In this document: piece by piece, positions 26,758-36,294 of the stretch | How the letters are laid out: every line of letters starts with the position of its first letter | How positions within the stretch are numbered: the stretch's first letter is position 1 | Source of the DNA: Streptomyces sp. Ncost-T10-10d | GTDB lineage: Bacteria > Actinomycetota > Actinomycetes > Streptomycetales > Streptomycetaceae | Direction: 5' to 3' | DNA length: 64,000 nucleotides | NCBI RefSeq assembly: GCF_900091955.1 | Contig: NZ_FMDF01000012.1 | Location: forward strand, 1-64,000 | Position numbers and translations under genes: made by a program | The notes under the pieces: model-generated | What the model was told of the DNA's origin: nothing | What the model saw: only the letters and a program-made list of their open reading frames with translations | Databases searched by the model: none

Positions 26758-28091
26758 CGTGCTTCCTCCGTCTGCTCGTCGTCGCCGGGCAGCGGCGCAT
26801 GCAGCAGGGCCCGCGCGGCACGGCGCCCGGAGGCGTCCACCACATCGACCCGCCAGCCGGCCAGCTCGATCGAATCGCCGACGGCAGGGATGCGGCCGAC
26901 CTCGGTGGCGACAAGTCCGGCGAGTGTCTCGTACGGTCCGTCCGGCACCCGCAGTCCGATTCTCTTCAGCTGATCGAGGCGGGCGGCACCGTCGGCCGAC
27001 CACAGGGTCCGTCCGTCGGCGTCCTCGCCCGCCGGTGCGAGGTCCGGCGTCTCGTGCGGGTCGTGTTCGTCGCGCACCTCGCCGACCACCTCCTCGACGA
27101 TGTCCTCCAGGGTCACGACGCCGGCCGTCCCGCCGTACTCGTCGATGACGACGGCCATGGCGAGCTTGCCGGACAGCCGGTCCAGGAGCCGGTCCACGGT
27201 GAGGGTCTCCGGTACGAGCAGGGGCTCGCGCAGCATCTCCGAGACGCGTGTACGGGGCCGCTGCTCGACCGGGATGGCCAGCACGTCCTTGATGTGTGCC
27301 ACGCCGACGACCGTGTCCAGGTTGCCCCGGTAGACGGGGAAGCGGGACAGCCCGGTCGCACGGGTGGCGTTCGCGACGTCCTCGGCGGTCGCCTGCACTT
27401 CAAGTGCGGTGACCTGAACCCGCGGGGTCATGACGTTCTCCGCCGTGAGCTCCGCCAGATTGAGGGTGCGGACGAACAGTTCCGCGGTGTCGGCCTCCAG
27501 CGCGCCCGCCTTGGCCGAGTGCCGGGCCAGCGCCACCAGCTCCTGCGGGCTGCGGGCGGAGGCCAGCTCCTCGGCCGGCTCCAGGCCGATGCGGCGCACG
27601 ATCCGGTTCGCGGTGTTGTTGAGGTGGCTGATGAACGGCCGGAAGACGGCGGTGAAGGCCCGCTGCGGGGTCGCCACGGCCTTCGCCACGGCGAGCGGGG
27701 AGGAGATCGCCCAGTTCTTCGGGACGAGTTCGCCGACGACCATCAGGAACACGGTGGACAGCGCGGTTCCCAGGACGAGGGCCAGGGAGGACGCCACGCC
27801 GGGGGACAGGCCCACGGCCTCCACGGGACCGCGGATCAGCTTCGCGATCGACGGTTCGGAGAGCATGCCGACCACCAGGTTGGTGACGGTGATGCCGAGT
27901 TGTGCGCCGGAGAGCTGAAAGGTCAGGCTGCGTACGGCCTTCATGGCGCTCGCCGCGCCGCGCTCACCCTGCTCCACGGCCCGTTCGAGCTGACCGCGCT
28001 CCACGGTCGTCAGAGAGAACTCAGCCGCGACGAAGGCGCCGCAGGCGAGCGAGAGCAATACCGCCACGAGCAGCAGAAGCACTTCGGTCAT
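26754..28091 (-). CDS. CNNM/CBS/CorC-HlyC membrane protein, full-length paralogue
   Basis: A 445-residue protein with a CNNM transmembrane domain (about 1-200, MTEVLLLLVAVLLSLACGAFVAAEF). A CBS pair follows (about 215-345, VMTPRVQVTALEVQ..., VVIDEYGGTAGVVTLEDIVEEVVGE) and then a C-terminal CorC_HlyC domain (about 355-440). Probably a magnesium/cobalt transporter or regulator. It is the first gene of the translationally coupled pair, and the 174 bases upstream of its start should contain the promoter. Conserved paired arrangement in Streptomyces. Confidence 0.93.
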   Translation of the reverse strand: MTEVLLLLVAVLLSLACGAFVAAEFSLTTVERGQLERAVEQGERGAASAMKAVRSLTFQLSGAQLGITVTNLVVGMLSEPSIAKLIRGPVEAVGLSPGVASSLALVLGTALSTVFLMVVGELVPKNWAISSPLAVAKAVATPQRAFTAVFRPFISHLNNTANRIVRRIGLEPAEELASARSPQELVALARHSAKAGALEADTAELFVRTLNLAELTAENVMTPRVQVTALEVQATAEDVANATRATGLSRFPVYRGNLDTVVGVAHIKDVLAIPVEQRPRTRVSEMLREPLLVPETLTVDRLLDRLSGKLAMAVVIDEYGGTAGVVTLEDIVEEVVGEVRDEHDPHETPDLAPAGEDADGRTLWSADGAARLDQLKRIGLRVPDGPYETLAGLVATEVGRIPAVGDSIELAGWRVDVVDASGRRAARALLHAPLPGDDEQTEEAR

Positions 28092-28265
28092 CGGTTCACC
28101 TCCGTCCCATGATCGGGCAGGGGCAGGAGGATCGCTCGATGTCGGCGATGTCGACTACTGGGAGGCTCGCCCATGGGCGGACGCTCACACCTTTCGGAAG
28201 GATCGGTCAGGAGACCACCCATCGTAAAGGATCGGCAAAGTTGTCCACCCTTTCGGGTGATCGTG

Positions 28266-28691
28266 TCAGTCCGTGAGGGGCTTCACCCAGCGCCGCCAGT
28301 GATCCTCGCGGTGGTAGCCACCCGCAGCCCACGTGTGGTGCGCCCGTTCGTTGGCTTCCAGGACCATGGCGTCCACCCGTCGCCCGCCCAGAGCGATGAA
28401 CCGCTGCTCCGCTGCTGCCATCAAGGCGGTGGCGATGCCTTGCCGGCGGCAGTCCGGGTGTACGGCCAGCCGGTAGGCGGAGCATCGCCAACCATCGAAA
28501 CCGGCTATGACGGTTCCCGCGAGAAGGCCGTCGCGCTCTGCGAGAAGCAGGGCTCCGGGGTCCCTCGAGACGAGCCGCGTGACCCCGTCGTGGTCGTCGC
28601 TGATGCTTGTTCCTTCCGCGGCTTCGCGCCAGAACCGCAGCACGGGGTCGATATCGGTGAGGCCGGCGCAGCGGATGTGGAGATCACTCAT
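28266..28691 (-). CDS. GNAT family N-acetyltransferase
   Basis: A 141-residue single-domain GNAT. The acetyl-CoA-binding motif A is LAVHPDCRRQGIATALMAAAE at about residues 76-96. Motif B carries VLEANERAHHTWAAGGYHR, typical of small-molecule or peptide N-acetyltransferases of the RimI-like group. It lies 63 bases beyond the stop of the PP2C phosphatase gene on the same strand, so it may be the distal gene of that transcript. Acceptor unknown. Confidence 0.92.
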   Translation of the reverse strand: MSDLHIRCAGLTDIDPVLRFWREAAEGTSISDDHDGVTRLVSRDPGALLLAERDGLLAGTVIAGFDGWRCSAYRLAVHPDCRRQGIATALMAAAEQRFIALGGRRVDAMVLEANERAHHTWAAGGYHREDHWRRWVKPLTD

Positions 28692-28754
28692 GGGGGCGAG
28701 CCAAGCAGAGGGGCGGCCTGTTCGGCGAACGAATTCCGCGCGGAGATCCGGCCG

Positions 28755-31706
28755 TCAGAGTTCCGCGTCGAGGATGTCCAGGAACGCCGTGCCGTCCATG
28801 CCCCCGTCGGGTCGGGGCAGAGCCAGCTCCGCCCAGATGACCTTTCCCTGGGGGGTGTAGCGGGTGCCCCAGCGTTCGGCGAGTTGGGCGACGAGGAACA
28901 GGCCGCGGCCCCCTTCGTCCAACGCAGCGGCATACCGCAGATGGGGCGAGGTACTGCTGCTGTCGGCCACCTCACAGGTCAGGGTGCGGTCGCGCAGCAA
29001 CCGTATCGTGACCGGTGCGGAACCGTGACGGATGGCGTTGGTGATCAGCTCACTGAGCACGAGTTCCATGGCGAACGCGAGCTCGGACAGACCCCAGTCG
29101 TCGAGCTTCTCGGCCACGGCGGCGCGCATCCCCGCCACAGCGGCCGGATCGAACGGCACATCCCAGTCGGCGACGTGGTCGGGCGGGATCGCCCGTGTGC
29201 GAGCGATGAGCAGCGCCACATCGTCCTTCGGCCGGCTGGGCAGGAGCTCGTCGAGCACCGCCTGGCAGCTCTCCTCCGGCGGCCGGTCGGGATGGGACGC
29301 CAGCGCCTGGCGCAGCATCTCCATCCCCACGTCGATGTCCCGGGTGCGGTCCTCGATGAGCCCGTCGGTGTAGAGGACGAGCTGCGTGCCCTCCGCCAGC
29401 TCCAGTTCCGCGGTCTCGAACGGCATACCGCCCAGGCCCAGGGGCGGCCCGGCCGGCAGATCGGGGAACGACACACTGCCGTCGGGCTGGACCAGCGCGG
29501 GCAAGGGATGCCCGGCCCGCGCCATGGCGCAGTGACGGGAGACGGGATCGTAGATCGCGTACAGGCAGGTGGCGCCTGTGATCACCGCACCGGCGGTCGT
29601 CTCCACCTCCTCCTGGTCGATACGCCCGACCAGGTCGTCGAGGTGATTGAGGATCTCGTCGGGCGGCAGGTCGAGCGTGGAGAAGTTGTGCACGGCCGTG
29701 CGCAGCCGTCCCATCGTGGCGGCTGCGTGCAGGCCGTGGCCGACGACATCCCCGACGACCAGCGCCACCCGACTGCCCGGGAGCGGGATCACGTCGAACC
29801 AGTCGCCACTCACCCCGGAGAGCGCGGGCAGGTAACGATGGGCGACCTCGAGGGCGCTCTGCTCGGGCAGGGCCCGCGGGAGCAGGCTGCGCTGCAGAGT
29901 CACGGCCATGGCGTGCTCACGGGTGTAGCGGCGGGCGTTGTCGATGCTGACCGCCGCCCGGGCGACCAGTTCTTCGGCCAGGGACAGGTCGTCCTCCTCG
30001 AACGGCTGGGGCTTCTCCGAGCGCCAGAAATTGACCATGCCCAGGATGTCGCCCCGCGCCTGGAGGGGCACCGTTATGAGCGAATGGATGCCGTACTCGA
30101 CGATCCTGCGTGTCCGCTCCGGTTCCTGGGCGAGCCAGCCGGGTGCGGCGGACAGGTCGGGCACCAGCTCCGGCCGGCCGCTGCCGAAGGCCCGTGCCTG
30201 CGGCGTGGAGGGGAGGAAATCGATCAGGCGGCCGCGTTCATAGAGGGGATGGTCGTCCCGGATGCCCTGGATGGCGGTGCGGCGCATGTCGGTGCCCGTG
30301 CTGGTCGGCTCGTCCCCGTGCAGGACCGGGTCGGCCAGATCGACGGTGACGAAGTCGGCGAGCCGGGGGACCGCGACCTTCGCCAGTTCCTCGGCCGTAC
30401 TCACCACGTCGAGGGTGGTACCGATGCCGAGCCCGGCGTCGTACAGCAGTCTCAGCCGCTGGCGGGCCACCTCCGCCTTTCCGGACAGCGCCCGCAACTC
30501 TGTGGAGTCACGCAACGTCGCGACCGTTCCCTTGGGGCCACCGTGACGATCCGTGGGCCGCTGGTTCACCGCGAGCAGCCGGTTCCCGGCGAGGAGCACT
30601 TCGTCCGTGGCCGCACGGCCCGAGGTCAGCAGTTCCACCGTCCCGGGATCGAGGCTGGGCAAGTCCGCGATGTGCCGCCCCTCGGCGTCGTGCGGCAGAT
30701 CCAGCAGCCGTCGGGCCTCATCGTTCGCCAGCAGCAGCCGACCGTCGTTGCCGACGATGAGCACGCCTTCGCGTACGGCGTGCAGCACCGCGTCGTGATG
30801 CTCGTACATGCGAGTCATCTCGGCGGGGCCCAGACGGTGGGTCTGCCGCCGCAGCCGCCTGGCCACCAGCGCCGTCCCTGCCGTGGCCACGACAAGCGCG
30901 GCGGCTCCGGTGCCGAGGATGATCGGAATCTGTCTGGACACCACGCTGGTCACGTTCTCGACCTTCATGCCGGCCGACACCAGGCCCACGACTTTTTGAC
31001 CGAGGTTGTAGATGGGGACGGTCGCCTGCACCTCGTGGCCGAGCGGGCCTTTGACGGTCTCGGTGTACACATGGCCTGCCAGCGATGGCCCGATGGTGCC
31101 GACGAACCTCTTCCCGATCTGGCTCGGCTGGGGGTGCGTGTAGCGGATCCCCTTCGTGTCCGTCACCACGATGAAGTCGACGCCGGCCGCTTTCCGGGCC
31201 GCCTCGGTGAGCGGCTGGAGCACTTTGGAGGGATCGGGTGACTTCAGCGCGGCCAGGACGCCCGGTGAGTGCGCGAAGGTCTCCGCGACGGCAATCGAAC
31301 GCTGTCTCGCCTCCGCGTTGGTGTCGTGCCGGGACTGCAGCAGGAGTGCCAGCACCGCGGCGGCCACGAGGAACACCACCAGAGCCACCTGCAGGGCGAA
31401 GACCTGCCCGGCAAGGCTCCAGGGGTGTTTCTCCGTGAGTGACCGAACCGGTGCGTTCCGGAATCGGCCGAAACGTCTGGCCACACTGCCCTTTTTAACA
31501 CCGCAAGGTCGACGGCGCGTGAGGCGAAGCAGGCCGGGCAGGGCCTTTCGGGCGGGAGCACACGGCCGTCGCAATCCGCTTCCGAGGAGCCGTCGCATCC
31601 CGGCGGCACCTTTCTCCTTGCCCTGGGCGGCGCCCTCGCGGAGCCGACGGAGCATGCGGAGGACGAATTCCGCCATGCGGTCACCGGCGACCGGTGTATG
31701 GGGCAC
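28755..31706 (-). CDS. Membrane PP2C/SpoIIE phosphatase with sensor, PAS, GAF and HATPase domains
   Basis: A 983-residue multidomain regulator starting at GTG 31706 with AAGGGGAG 7 bases upstream. In order there is a basic cytoplasmic start and membrane helix at about 95-117. A CitA/DcuS-like extracytoplasmic sensor domain (sCache, about 120-250) and a second helix near 258-278 follow. Then come PAS (about 295-400), GAF (about 410-610), SpoIIE/PP2C phosphatase (about 620-830; GDWFDVIPLPGSRVALVVGDVVGHG, GHPLPALV, LYTDGLIE) and an RsbW/SpoIIAB-like HATPase (about 840-970; LSELITNAIRHG). It probably reads an external signal and resets anti-anti-sigma phosphorylation. Combining phosphatase and kinase-like ATPase on one chain is common in Streptomyces. 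Confidence 0.94.
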   Translation of the reverse strand: MPHTPVAGDRMAEFVLRMLRRLREGAAQGKEKGAAGMRRLLGSGLRRPCAPARKALPGLLRLTRRRPCGVKKGSVARRFGRFRNAPVRSLTEKHPWSLAGQVFALQVALVVFLVAAAVLALLLQSRHDTNAEARQRSIAVAETFAHSPGVLAALKSPDPSKVLQPLTEAARKAAGVDFIVVTDTKGIRYTHPQPSQIGKRFVGTIGPSLAGHVYTETVKGPLGHEVQATVPIYNLGQKVVGLVSAGMKVENVTSVVSRQIPIILGTGAAALVVATAGTALVARRLRRQTHRLGPAEMTRMYEHHDAVLHAVREGVLIVGNDGRLLLANDEARRLLDLPHDAEGRHIADLPSLDPGTVELLTSGRAATDEVLLAGNRLLAVNQRPTDRHGGPKGTVATLRDSTELRALSGKAEVARQRLRLLYDAGLGIGTTLDVVSTAEELAKVAVPRLADFVTVDLADPVLHGDEPTSTGTDMRRTAIQGIRDDHPLYERGRLIDFLPSTPQARAFGSGRPELVPDLSAAPGWLAQEPERTRRIVEYGIHSLITVPLQARGDILGMVNFWRSEKPQPFEEDDLSLAEELVARAAVSIDNARRYTREHAMAVTLQRSLLPRALPEQSALEVAHRYLPALSGVSGDWFDVIPLPGSRVALVVGDVVGHGLHAAATMGRLRTAVHNFSTLDLPPDEILNHLDDLVGRIDQEEVETTAGAVITGATCLYAIYDPVSRHCAMARAGHPLPALVQPDGSVSFPDLPAGPPLGLGGMPFETAELELAEGTQLVLYTDGLIEDRTRDIDVGMEMLRQALASHPDRPPEESCQAVLDELLPSRPKDDVALLIARTRAIPPDHVADWDVPFDPAAVAGMRAAVAEKLDDWGLSELAFAMELVLSELITNAIRHGSAPVTIRLLRDRTLTCEVADSSSTSPHLRYAAALDEGGRGLFLVAQLAERWGTRYTPQGKVIWAELALPRPDGGMDGTAFLDILDAEL

Positions 31707-31719
31707 CGGAGGGCTCCCC

Positions 31720-31755
31720 TTGCCGGTGCTAGCGCTCCCGCGCTAGCGTGTTTCT
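31720..31755 (+). promoter_or_regulatory. Leaderless promoter with palindromic operator for the toxin-antitoxin pair
   Basis: TTGCCG at 31720-31725, an 18-base spacer and TAGCGT at 31744-31749 form a promoter whose start point would fall on the GTG at 31756. No ribosome binding site precedes that codon. A perfect inverted repeat, GCTAGCGC-TCCC-GCGCTAGC (31728-31747), fills the spacer and enters the -10 box, so the antitoxin could repress its own transcription here. The divergent phosphatase start lies 14 bases to the left and may share this control. Confidence 0.6.
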
Positions 31756-31983
31756 GTGCCCAAGACTCAGCTGAACGTGAGAGTGGACGAGGCCACCGCA
31801 GAGGCCGCGCGACAGCGCGCGCTGCAGAGGGGAATGAGTGTGAACCGCTACATAGAGGAGCTCGTGAAGCAGGATGCGGGCGAGGTCGGACACACCTTTG
31901 TCGAAGCCGCGGCCGACTTCATGAAGCAGTACGAATCGGTGTTCGCCGAGGAGTTCGGCCCGGAGTGCAAAGGCACGCGTTGA
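31756..31983 (+). CDS. Ribbon-helix-helix antitoxin-like protein
   Basis: A 75-residue protein. The first 45 residues form a ribbon-helix-helix DNA-binding fold (KTQLNVRVDEATAEAARQRAL then MSVNRYIEELVKQ). An acidic helical tail (TFVEAAADFMKQYESVFAEEF) suits toxin binding. It begins with GTG at the predicted transcription start, so it is probably translated leaderless. Its TGA overlaps the TTG start of the downstream Fic/Doc-like gene, a coupling normal for antitoxin-toxin operons. The divergent neighbour is the SpoIIE-type phosphatase. Confidence 0.85.
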   Translation: MPKTQLNVRVDEATAEAARQRALQRGMSVNRYIEELVKQDAGEVGHTFVEAAADFMKQYESVFAEEFGPECKGTR

Positions 31984-32351
31984 ACCTCCAGATCGACCTT
32001 TCCTGGCTGCTCATGGTGGCCGAGCACAAGACCCCCGGCGATCCGCAGGTCGCCGACTGGGGTGCGCTCGTGGCTGCGGTGGCCCGTCATGAGGCCGAGA
32101 TCTTCGGCAGCCCCGTCTACAGCGACCCGCACTCCAGGGCCGCGTCCCTTCTGCAGTTGCTGCTCCACGTTCCAGCGCTCGAACACTCGAACGCGATGTT
32201 CTCCTCGGCCGTCGCGTACGGCTATCTCGTCGCCTCCGGGCAGAAAGTCATCACCTCGCCCGAGCAGGTGCGCGACCTGGCTCGGCTGGTGAAGGAGGGC
32301 AAGGCGGACGTCCGGGCCATCGCCGACGAACTGCGCCAGTGGAGTCTGTGA
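31980..32351 (+). CDS. Fic/Doc-like toxin component with degenerate Fic motif
   Basis: A 123-residue protein starting at TTG 31980 (MNLQIDLSWLLMVAE) and overlapping the antitoxin stop. Streptomyces relatives are usually labelled Fic-family toxin components, and the helical layout fits. The segment aligned with the Doc motif HIFNDANKR reads PALEHSNAM (residues 65-73). The catalytic histidine is therefore proline and the ATP-binding arginine is methionine, although the central asparagine N71 is kept. Phosphotransfer or AMPylation by the known mechanism is unlikely. It may act by another mechanism or be a non-toxic remnant maintained for regulation. Confidence 0.75.
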   Translation: MNLQIDLSWLLMVAEHKTPGDPQVADWGALVAAVARHEAEIFGSPVYSDPHSRAASLLQLLLHVPALEHSNAMFSSAVAYGYLVASGQKVITSPEQVRDLARLVKEGKADVRAIADELRQWSL

Positions 32352-32382
32352 CACCGCCGTTACGCGGTGGTGGGCCGATGCG

Positions 32383-33060
32383 TCAGCCGATCACGGCCGG
32401 CCGCCGCGCCACGCCCAGCACACATGCGGACGTGGGCAGCCGGATTCCCCAGTCGGGCATCCTCACCCTGCGATAGGTCTCCACCGTGAACCCGGCCCTT
32501 TCGATGGCGGCCAGGGTGTCGCGCGCCGTGTGGCACCCGCCCGTCACGAGTGGCCAGACCGTACGGTCCAGCGCCCGCTGGGTCGCTGCCATGGCCCGGT
32601 CATCGGCCCGCACATGCTCGAAGAAGCGCAGCTCGCCGCCCGGCCGCAGCACCCGTACGATCTCCGCGAGCGAACGCTCCACATTCCGCACGGTGCACAG
32701 CACCAGCGAAGTGACGGCCCCGTCGAACGCCTCGCTCTTCACCGGCAGGGCCTCCGCCGCGCCCGGCACCACATCCACCGGAATTCCGGCATGCAGCGCC
32801 GCCCGTACCGCCAACTGCCGCAGACTGCGTTCGGGTTCGACGGCCACCACCTCCGACACCGCGGGCGGATAGTGCGCGAAGTTCAGGCCGTTGCCCGCGC
32901 CTATCTCGATGACCCGGCCGGACATGCCGGCCAGCAGCTCCGAGCGCACCGCGCCCAGTCCCGCCCCGGTCTCCGCGGCCACGCTCATCCGGGCGTAGAA
33001 CCGGGCGAAGACGGGGTGGTGCACCGTGTCCTCCGGGATTTTCGTGCTGCGCAGACGCAT
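32383..33060 (-). CDS. Class I SAM-dependent methyltransferase
   Basis: A 225-residue Rossmann methyltransferase starting at ATG 33060 with AGGAGG 6 bases upstream. Motif I is VIEIGAGNGLNFAHYP, the acidic post-I motif is VVAVEPERS, and motif II/III are GAVTSLVLCTV and LRPGGELRFFEHVR. This FEHV-containing pattern is typical of Methyltransf_11 proteins related to phospholipid or quinone methylases, but the substrate is uncertain. It lies 79 bases after bioD on the same strand. A longer upstream frame lacks a ribosome binding site. Confidence 0.9.
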   Translation of the reverse strand: MRLRSTKIPEDTVHHPVFARFYARMSVAAETGAGLGAVRSELLAGMSGRVIEIGAGNGLNFAHYPPAVSEVVAVEPERSLRQLAVRAALHAGIPVDVVPGAAEALPVKSEAFDGAVTSLVLCTVRNVERSLAEIVRVLRPGGELRFFEHVRADDRAMAATQRALDRTVWPLVTGGCHTARDTLAAIERAGFTVETYRRVRMPDWGIRLPTSACVLGVARRPAVIG

Positions 33061-33139
33061 GACGGACCTCCTCGACACGGTGCTCGACCGGAAAGGTACG
33101 GCTACTTCGATTCTCCCCCGTCCCGCGCGGCTCAGCCGC

Positions 33140-33829
33140 TCAATCGGCCGGCCGATTACCACCCAGTTCCGCCGCCAGCCAACTCCCGGCCAGGACACGG
33201 AAGTCGGCAGGCGCCAGCGCCCCCGCACCGGCCGGTACGGCACCCAGCAGGGGGGCGCCCGCAGCCACCGGAAGGTCCGCCAGATTGCAGCGCGCCGCGA
33301 GGTCCGGCTCGGCGGGCATGCTGCCCACCACCACACCGAGGCACTCCAGTCCCCGGGCCCGCAGGGCCTCCGAGGTCAACGCGGTCGTATTGAGCGTGCC
33401 CAGCCCGGCCTCCACCACGACCAGGACCGGTGCGCCCAGCAACCGTGCCGCGTCGGCCAGGGTCGCGCCGTCGTCGTCGAACCGTACGAGCAGTCCCCCC
33501 GCACCCTCGACCAGCACCAGATCATGTTCGCTCGCCAGCTTCTCGGCCGCCTCGGCGATCTCGTGCGGCTGTACCGGCGGGAGACCCGCCCTGCGTGCGG
33601 CCGTGCCGGGTGCCAACGGCTCGGGGAACCGGGCCAGTTCGACCGCAGTCACATGGCCGCCCGCCAGCCGCACCACCTCTGCGGCATCCCCGGGCTCGCC
33701 GGGGGCCAGGCCCGTCTGCGCGGGCTTGAGCACCGCGACGCTGCGATCCCGGGACGCCGCCGCCACGGCCGCGGTCACGACCGTCTTGCCGATCTCCGTG
33801 CCCGTGCCCGTCACTACCAGAACTGTCAT
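33140..33829 (-). CDS. bioD: ATP-dependent dethiobiotin synthetase
   Basis: A 229-residue enzyme that carboxylates 7,8-diaminopelargonate to dethiobiotin. The start is the ATG at 33829 ([16 protein letters not shown]), which puts the P-loop GTGTEIGKT at the N-terminus as in the family. KPAQTG and VEGAGGLLV are the other ligand-binding segments. It starts one base after the bioA stop (TGA-C-ATG), so it is the third gene of bioB-bioA-bioD. An upstream frame extension overlaps bioA and is not used. Confidence 0.96.
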   Translation of the reverse strand: MTVLVVTGTGTEIGKTVVTAAVAAASRDRSVAVLKPAQTGLAPGEPGDAAEVVRLAGGHVTAVELARFPEPLAPGTAARRAGLPPVQPHEIAEAAEKLASEHDLVLVEGAGGLLVRFDDDGATLADAARLLGAPVLVVVEAGLGTLNTTALTSEALRARGLECLGVVVGSMPAEPDLAARCNLADLPVAAGAPLLGAVPAGAGALAPADFRVLAGSWLAAELGGNRPAD

Positions 33830-33830
33830 G

Positions 33831-35135
33831 TCAGCCCTCCCGCGCAGCCGCGCACACGGCGCGGCAGATCCGCGCCACATCCTCGTCACCGGTCACATAC
33901 GGCGGCATCGTATAGATGAGATCGCGGAACGGCCGCAGCCACACGCCCTCCCGTACCGCCGCCCGGGTCGCGGTCTCCATGTCCACCTCGCGATCGAGCT
34001 GTACGACGCCGACAGCGCCCAGCACCCGCACATCCCGTACCCCGGGCAGCTCCGCCGCCGGGGCGAGACCGTCCCGCAGCCCGCCGCCGATCCGCTCGAC
34101 CTCCTTCTCCCAGTCCTGGCCGAGCAACAGGTCGATGGAGGCGCACGCCACCGCGGAGGCGAGCGGATTGCCCATGAACGTGGGCCCGTGCGCCAGCACC
34201 GGCACGTCGCCGCGCGAGATGCCCTCGGCCACCCGCGAGGTGCACAGCGTCGCCGCCATCGTCAGATAGCCGCCGGTCAGCGCCTTGCCCACGCACATGA
34301 CGTCGGGCGAGATCCCCGTATGCTCCGCGGCGAACAGCTTCCCCGTACGGCCGAAACCGGTGGCGATCTCGTCGAACACCAGCAGCACGTCATGCGCATC
34401 GCATGCCTCGCGCAGCACTCGCAGGTAGGCGGGGGAGTGAAACCGCATCCCGCCCGCGCCCTGCACCACAGGTTCCACGATCACCGCGGCCAGCCGGTCG
34501 GCGTGCTCCGCGATCCGTTCCCACAGGTGCTGTACGTACGCGGCATCCGGCTCCGCGTCGAAGCCGGCCGGTGGCTCGTCCGCGAAGATCTGCCGGGGCA
34601 GTACGCCCGACCACAGCTCGTGCATGCCACCTTCGGGGTCGCACACCGACATCGGCTGCCAGGTGTCCCCGTGATAGCCGCCGCGCCAGGTCAGCAGCCG
34701 CTGCTTGGCCGGACGCCCGGACGAGCGCCAGTACTGCAGACACATTTTCACCGCGACCTCGACCGACACCGACCCGGAGTCGGCGAGGAAGACATGCTGC
34801 AGCGGCTCCGGGGTGATCTCGACCAGCCGCGTGGCCAGCCGCACGGCGGGCTCATGGGTGAGCCCGCCGAACATCACATGACTCATCCGGTCGAGCTGAC
34901 CGCGTGCCGCCTCATTGAGCACCGGATGGTTGTAGCCGTGCACCGCAGACCACCAGGACGACATGCCGTCGACCAATTCGTGCTGCCCGTGGGCCGGTTC
35001 GGCGAGCCGGATCCGTACCCCGGACGCGGACTCCACGACCAGCGGCTCCTGACGCCCCGGCATGGGGCCGTACGGATGCCAGACGTGGGCCCGGTCAAGG
35101 GACCGAAGCTCGGACGGCGAGAGGGCCTCAGGCAT
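33831..35135 (-). CDS. bioA: Adenosylmethionine-8-amino-7-oxononanoate aminotransferase
   Basis: A 434-residue class III PLP aminotransferase producing 7,8-diaminopelargonic acid with SAM as amino donor. The start is the ATG at 35135 ([17 protein letters not shown]), consistent with the family. HVWHPYGPM and [16 protein letters not shown] are substrate-site motifs. [15 protein letters not shown] and the PLP lysine in [11 protein letters not shown] are clear. Its start overlaps the bioB 3-prime end by 8 bases. Confidence 0.96.
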   Translation of the reverse strand: MPEALSPSELRSLDRAHVWHPYGPMPGRQEPLVVESASGVRIRLAEPAHGQHELVDGMSSWWSAVHGYNHPVLNEAARGQLDRMSHVMFGGLTHEPAVRLATRLVEITPEPLQHVFLADSGSVSVEVAVKMCLQYWRSSGRPAKQRLLTWRGGYHGDTWQPMSVCDPEGGMHELWSGVLPRQIFADEPPAGFDAEPDAAYVQHLWERIAEHADRLAAVIVEPVVQGAGGMRFHSPAYLRVLREACDAHDVLLVFDEIATGFGRTGKLFAAEHTGISPDVMCVGKALTGGYLTMAATLCTSRVAEGISRGDVPVLAHGPTFMGNPLASAVACASIDLLLGQDWEKEVERIGGGLRDGLAPAAELPGVRDVRVLGAVGVVQLDREVDMETATRAAVREGVWLRPFRDLIYTMPPYVTGDEDVARICRAVCAAAREG

Positions 35136-36294
35136 TGGGGGCGAGATCCGTTCCTGCGCCGCGACGGCGGACCGCCACCAGATCCGTGCGTGCAGCCGGA
35201 ATCTCGCTCGGCTCGGCAGCGGCATCTGCGGGCGCGTCGCCACAGGGTGCACACCCGCCGTCGTGCGAACCGCAGCCGCCACCCGCCTGCGCACGGTGCG
35301 CAGGCAGCGTCGTCGTCCCCGCTCCCTCCACCTCGAAACCGGCGTCCGCGATCATGTCCAGATCCGCCTGTCCCGCCTGTCCCTCGCTGGTGAGGTAGTC
35401 GCCCAGGAAGATCGAGTTGACCAGGTGCAGCGCGAGCGGCTGCATCGAGCGCAGATGCACCTCGCGCCCGCCCGCGAGCCGTACCTCCACGTCCGGGCAG
35501 ACGAACCGGGTCATCGCCAGAATGCGCAGACACCGCTGCGGGGTGAGGTTCCACTCCTTGGCCAGTGGGGTGCCCTCGAACGGGATCAGGAAGTTCACCG
35601 GCACCGAGTCCGGGTCGAGCTCACGCAGCGAGAAGACGACATCGACCAGATCGGCGTCGCTCTCACCCATTCCGGCGATCAGCCCGGAGCACGCCGAGAG
35701 CCCGGCGGCCTGCGCCTGCTGCACGGTCTCCACGCGGTCCGCGTAGGTATGGGTAGTGGTGATGTCCCCGTACGTCCCCTCGGACGTGTTGAGGTTGTGG
35801 TTGTACGCGTCGGCGCCCGCCGACCGCAGCCGGTCGGCCTGTCCGTCGGAGAGCAGACCGAGGCAGGCGCACACCTCGACGCCCTCGTGCTGCTCCTTGA
35901 TCGCCTCGATGGTCTCCGACACCCGGTCGACATCCCGGTCCGTCGGACCGCGACCGCTGGCCACCAGACACACCCGCTTGGCGCCACCCGCCACCCCGGC
36001 GGCGGCGGCCTTCGACGCCTCGTCCGGTTTCAGCCAGGTGTACTTGAGGATCTCGGCCTTCGAGCCGAGCCGCTGCGAGCAGTACGAGCAGTCCTCGGGG
36101 CAGAGCCCGGACTTGAGATTGACCAGATAGTTCAGTTTCACGCGCCGCCCGAACCACTGACGGCGCACCTTTCCGGCCGCGGCCACCACTTCGAGCAGAT
36201 CGTCGTCCGAGGTCGCCAGTACGGCGAGTGCTTCTTCGCGGGTCGGCAGTTCGCGCCGCAGTCCCTTGTCCACCAGCGTGTTCAGGAGGTCCAT
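35128..36294 (-). CDS. bioB: Biotin synthase with cysteine-rich C-terminal extension
   Basis: A 388-residue radical-SAM enzyme inserting sulfur into dethiobiotin. The radical-SAM cluster motif is [12 protein letters not shown] (about residues 63-74), and [12 protein letters not shown] and [16 protein letters not shown] are also family motifs. The protein is about 40 residues longer than the E. coli enzyme. The tail from about residue 338 contains C341, C348 and C351 in [13 protein letters not shown], then a low-complexity Ala/Pro stretch. That tail could bind an extra metal or iron-sulfur cluster, which is an inference. First gene of the bioBAD operon, divergent from bioF. Confidence 0.96.
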   Translation of the reverse strand: MDLLNTLVDKGLRRELPTREEALAVLATSDDDLLEVVAAAGKVRRQWFGRRVKLNYLVNLKSGLCPEDCSYCSQRLGSKAEILKYTWLKPDEASKAAAAGVAGGAKRVCLVASGRGPTDRDVDRVSETIEAIKEQHEGVEVCACLGLLSDGQADRLRSAGADAYNHNLNTSEGTYGDITTTHTYADRVETVQQAQAAGLSACSGLIAGMGESDADLVDVVFSLRELDPDSVPVNFLIPFEGTPLAKEWNLTPQRCLRILAMTRFVCPDVEVRLAGGREVHLRSMQPLALHLVNSIFLGDYLTSEGQAGQADLDMIADAGFEVEGAGTTTLPAHRAQAGGGCGSHDGGCAPCGDAPADAAAEPSEIPAARTDLVAVRRRGAGTDLAPNA

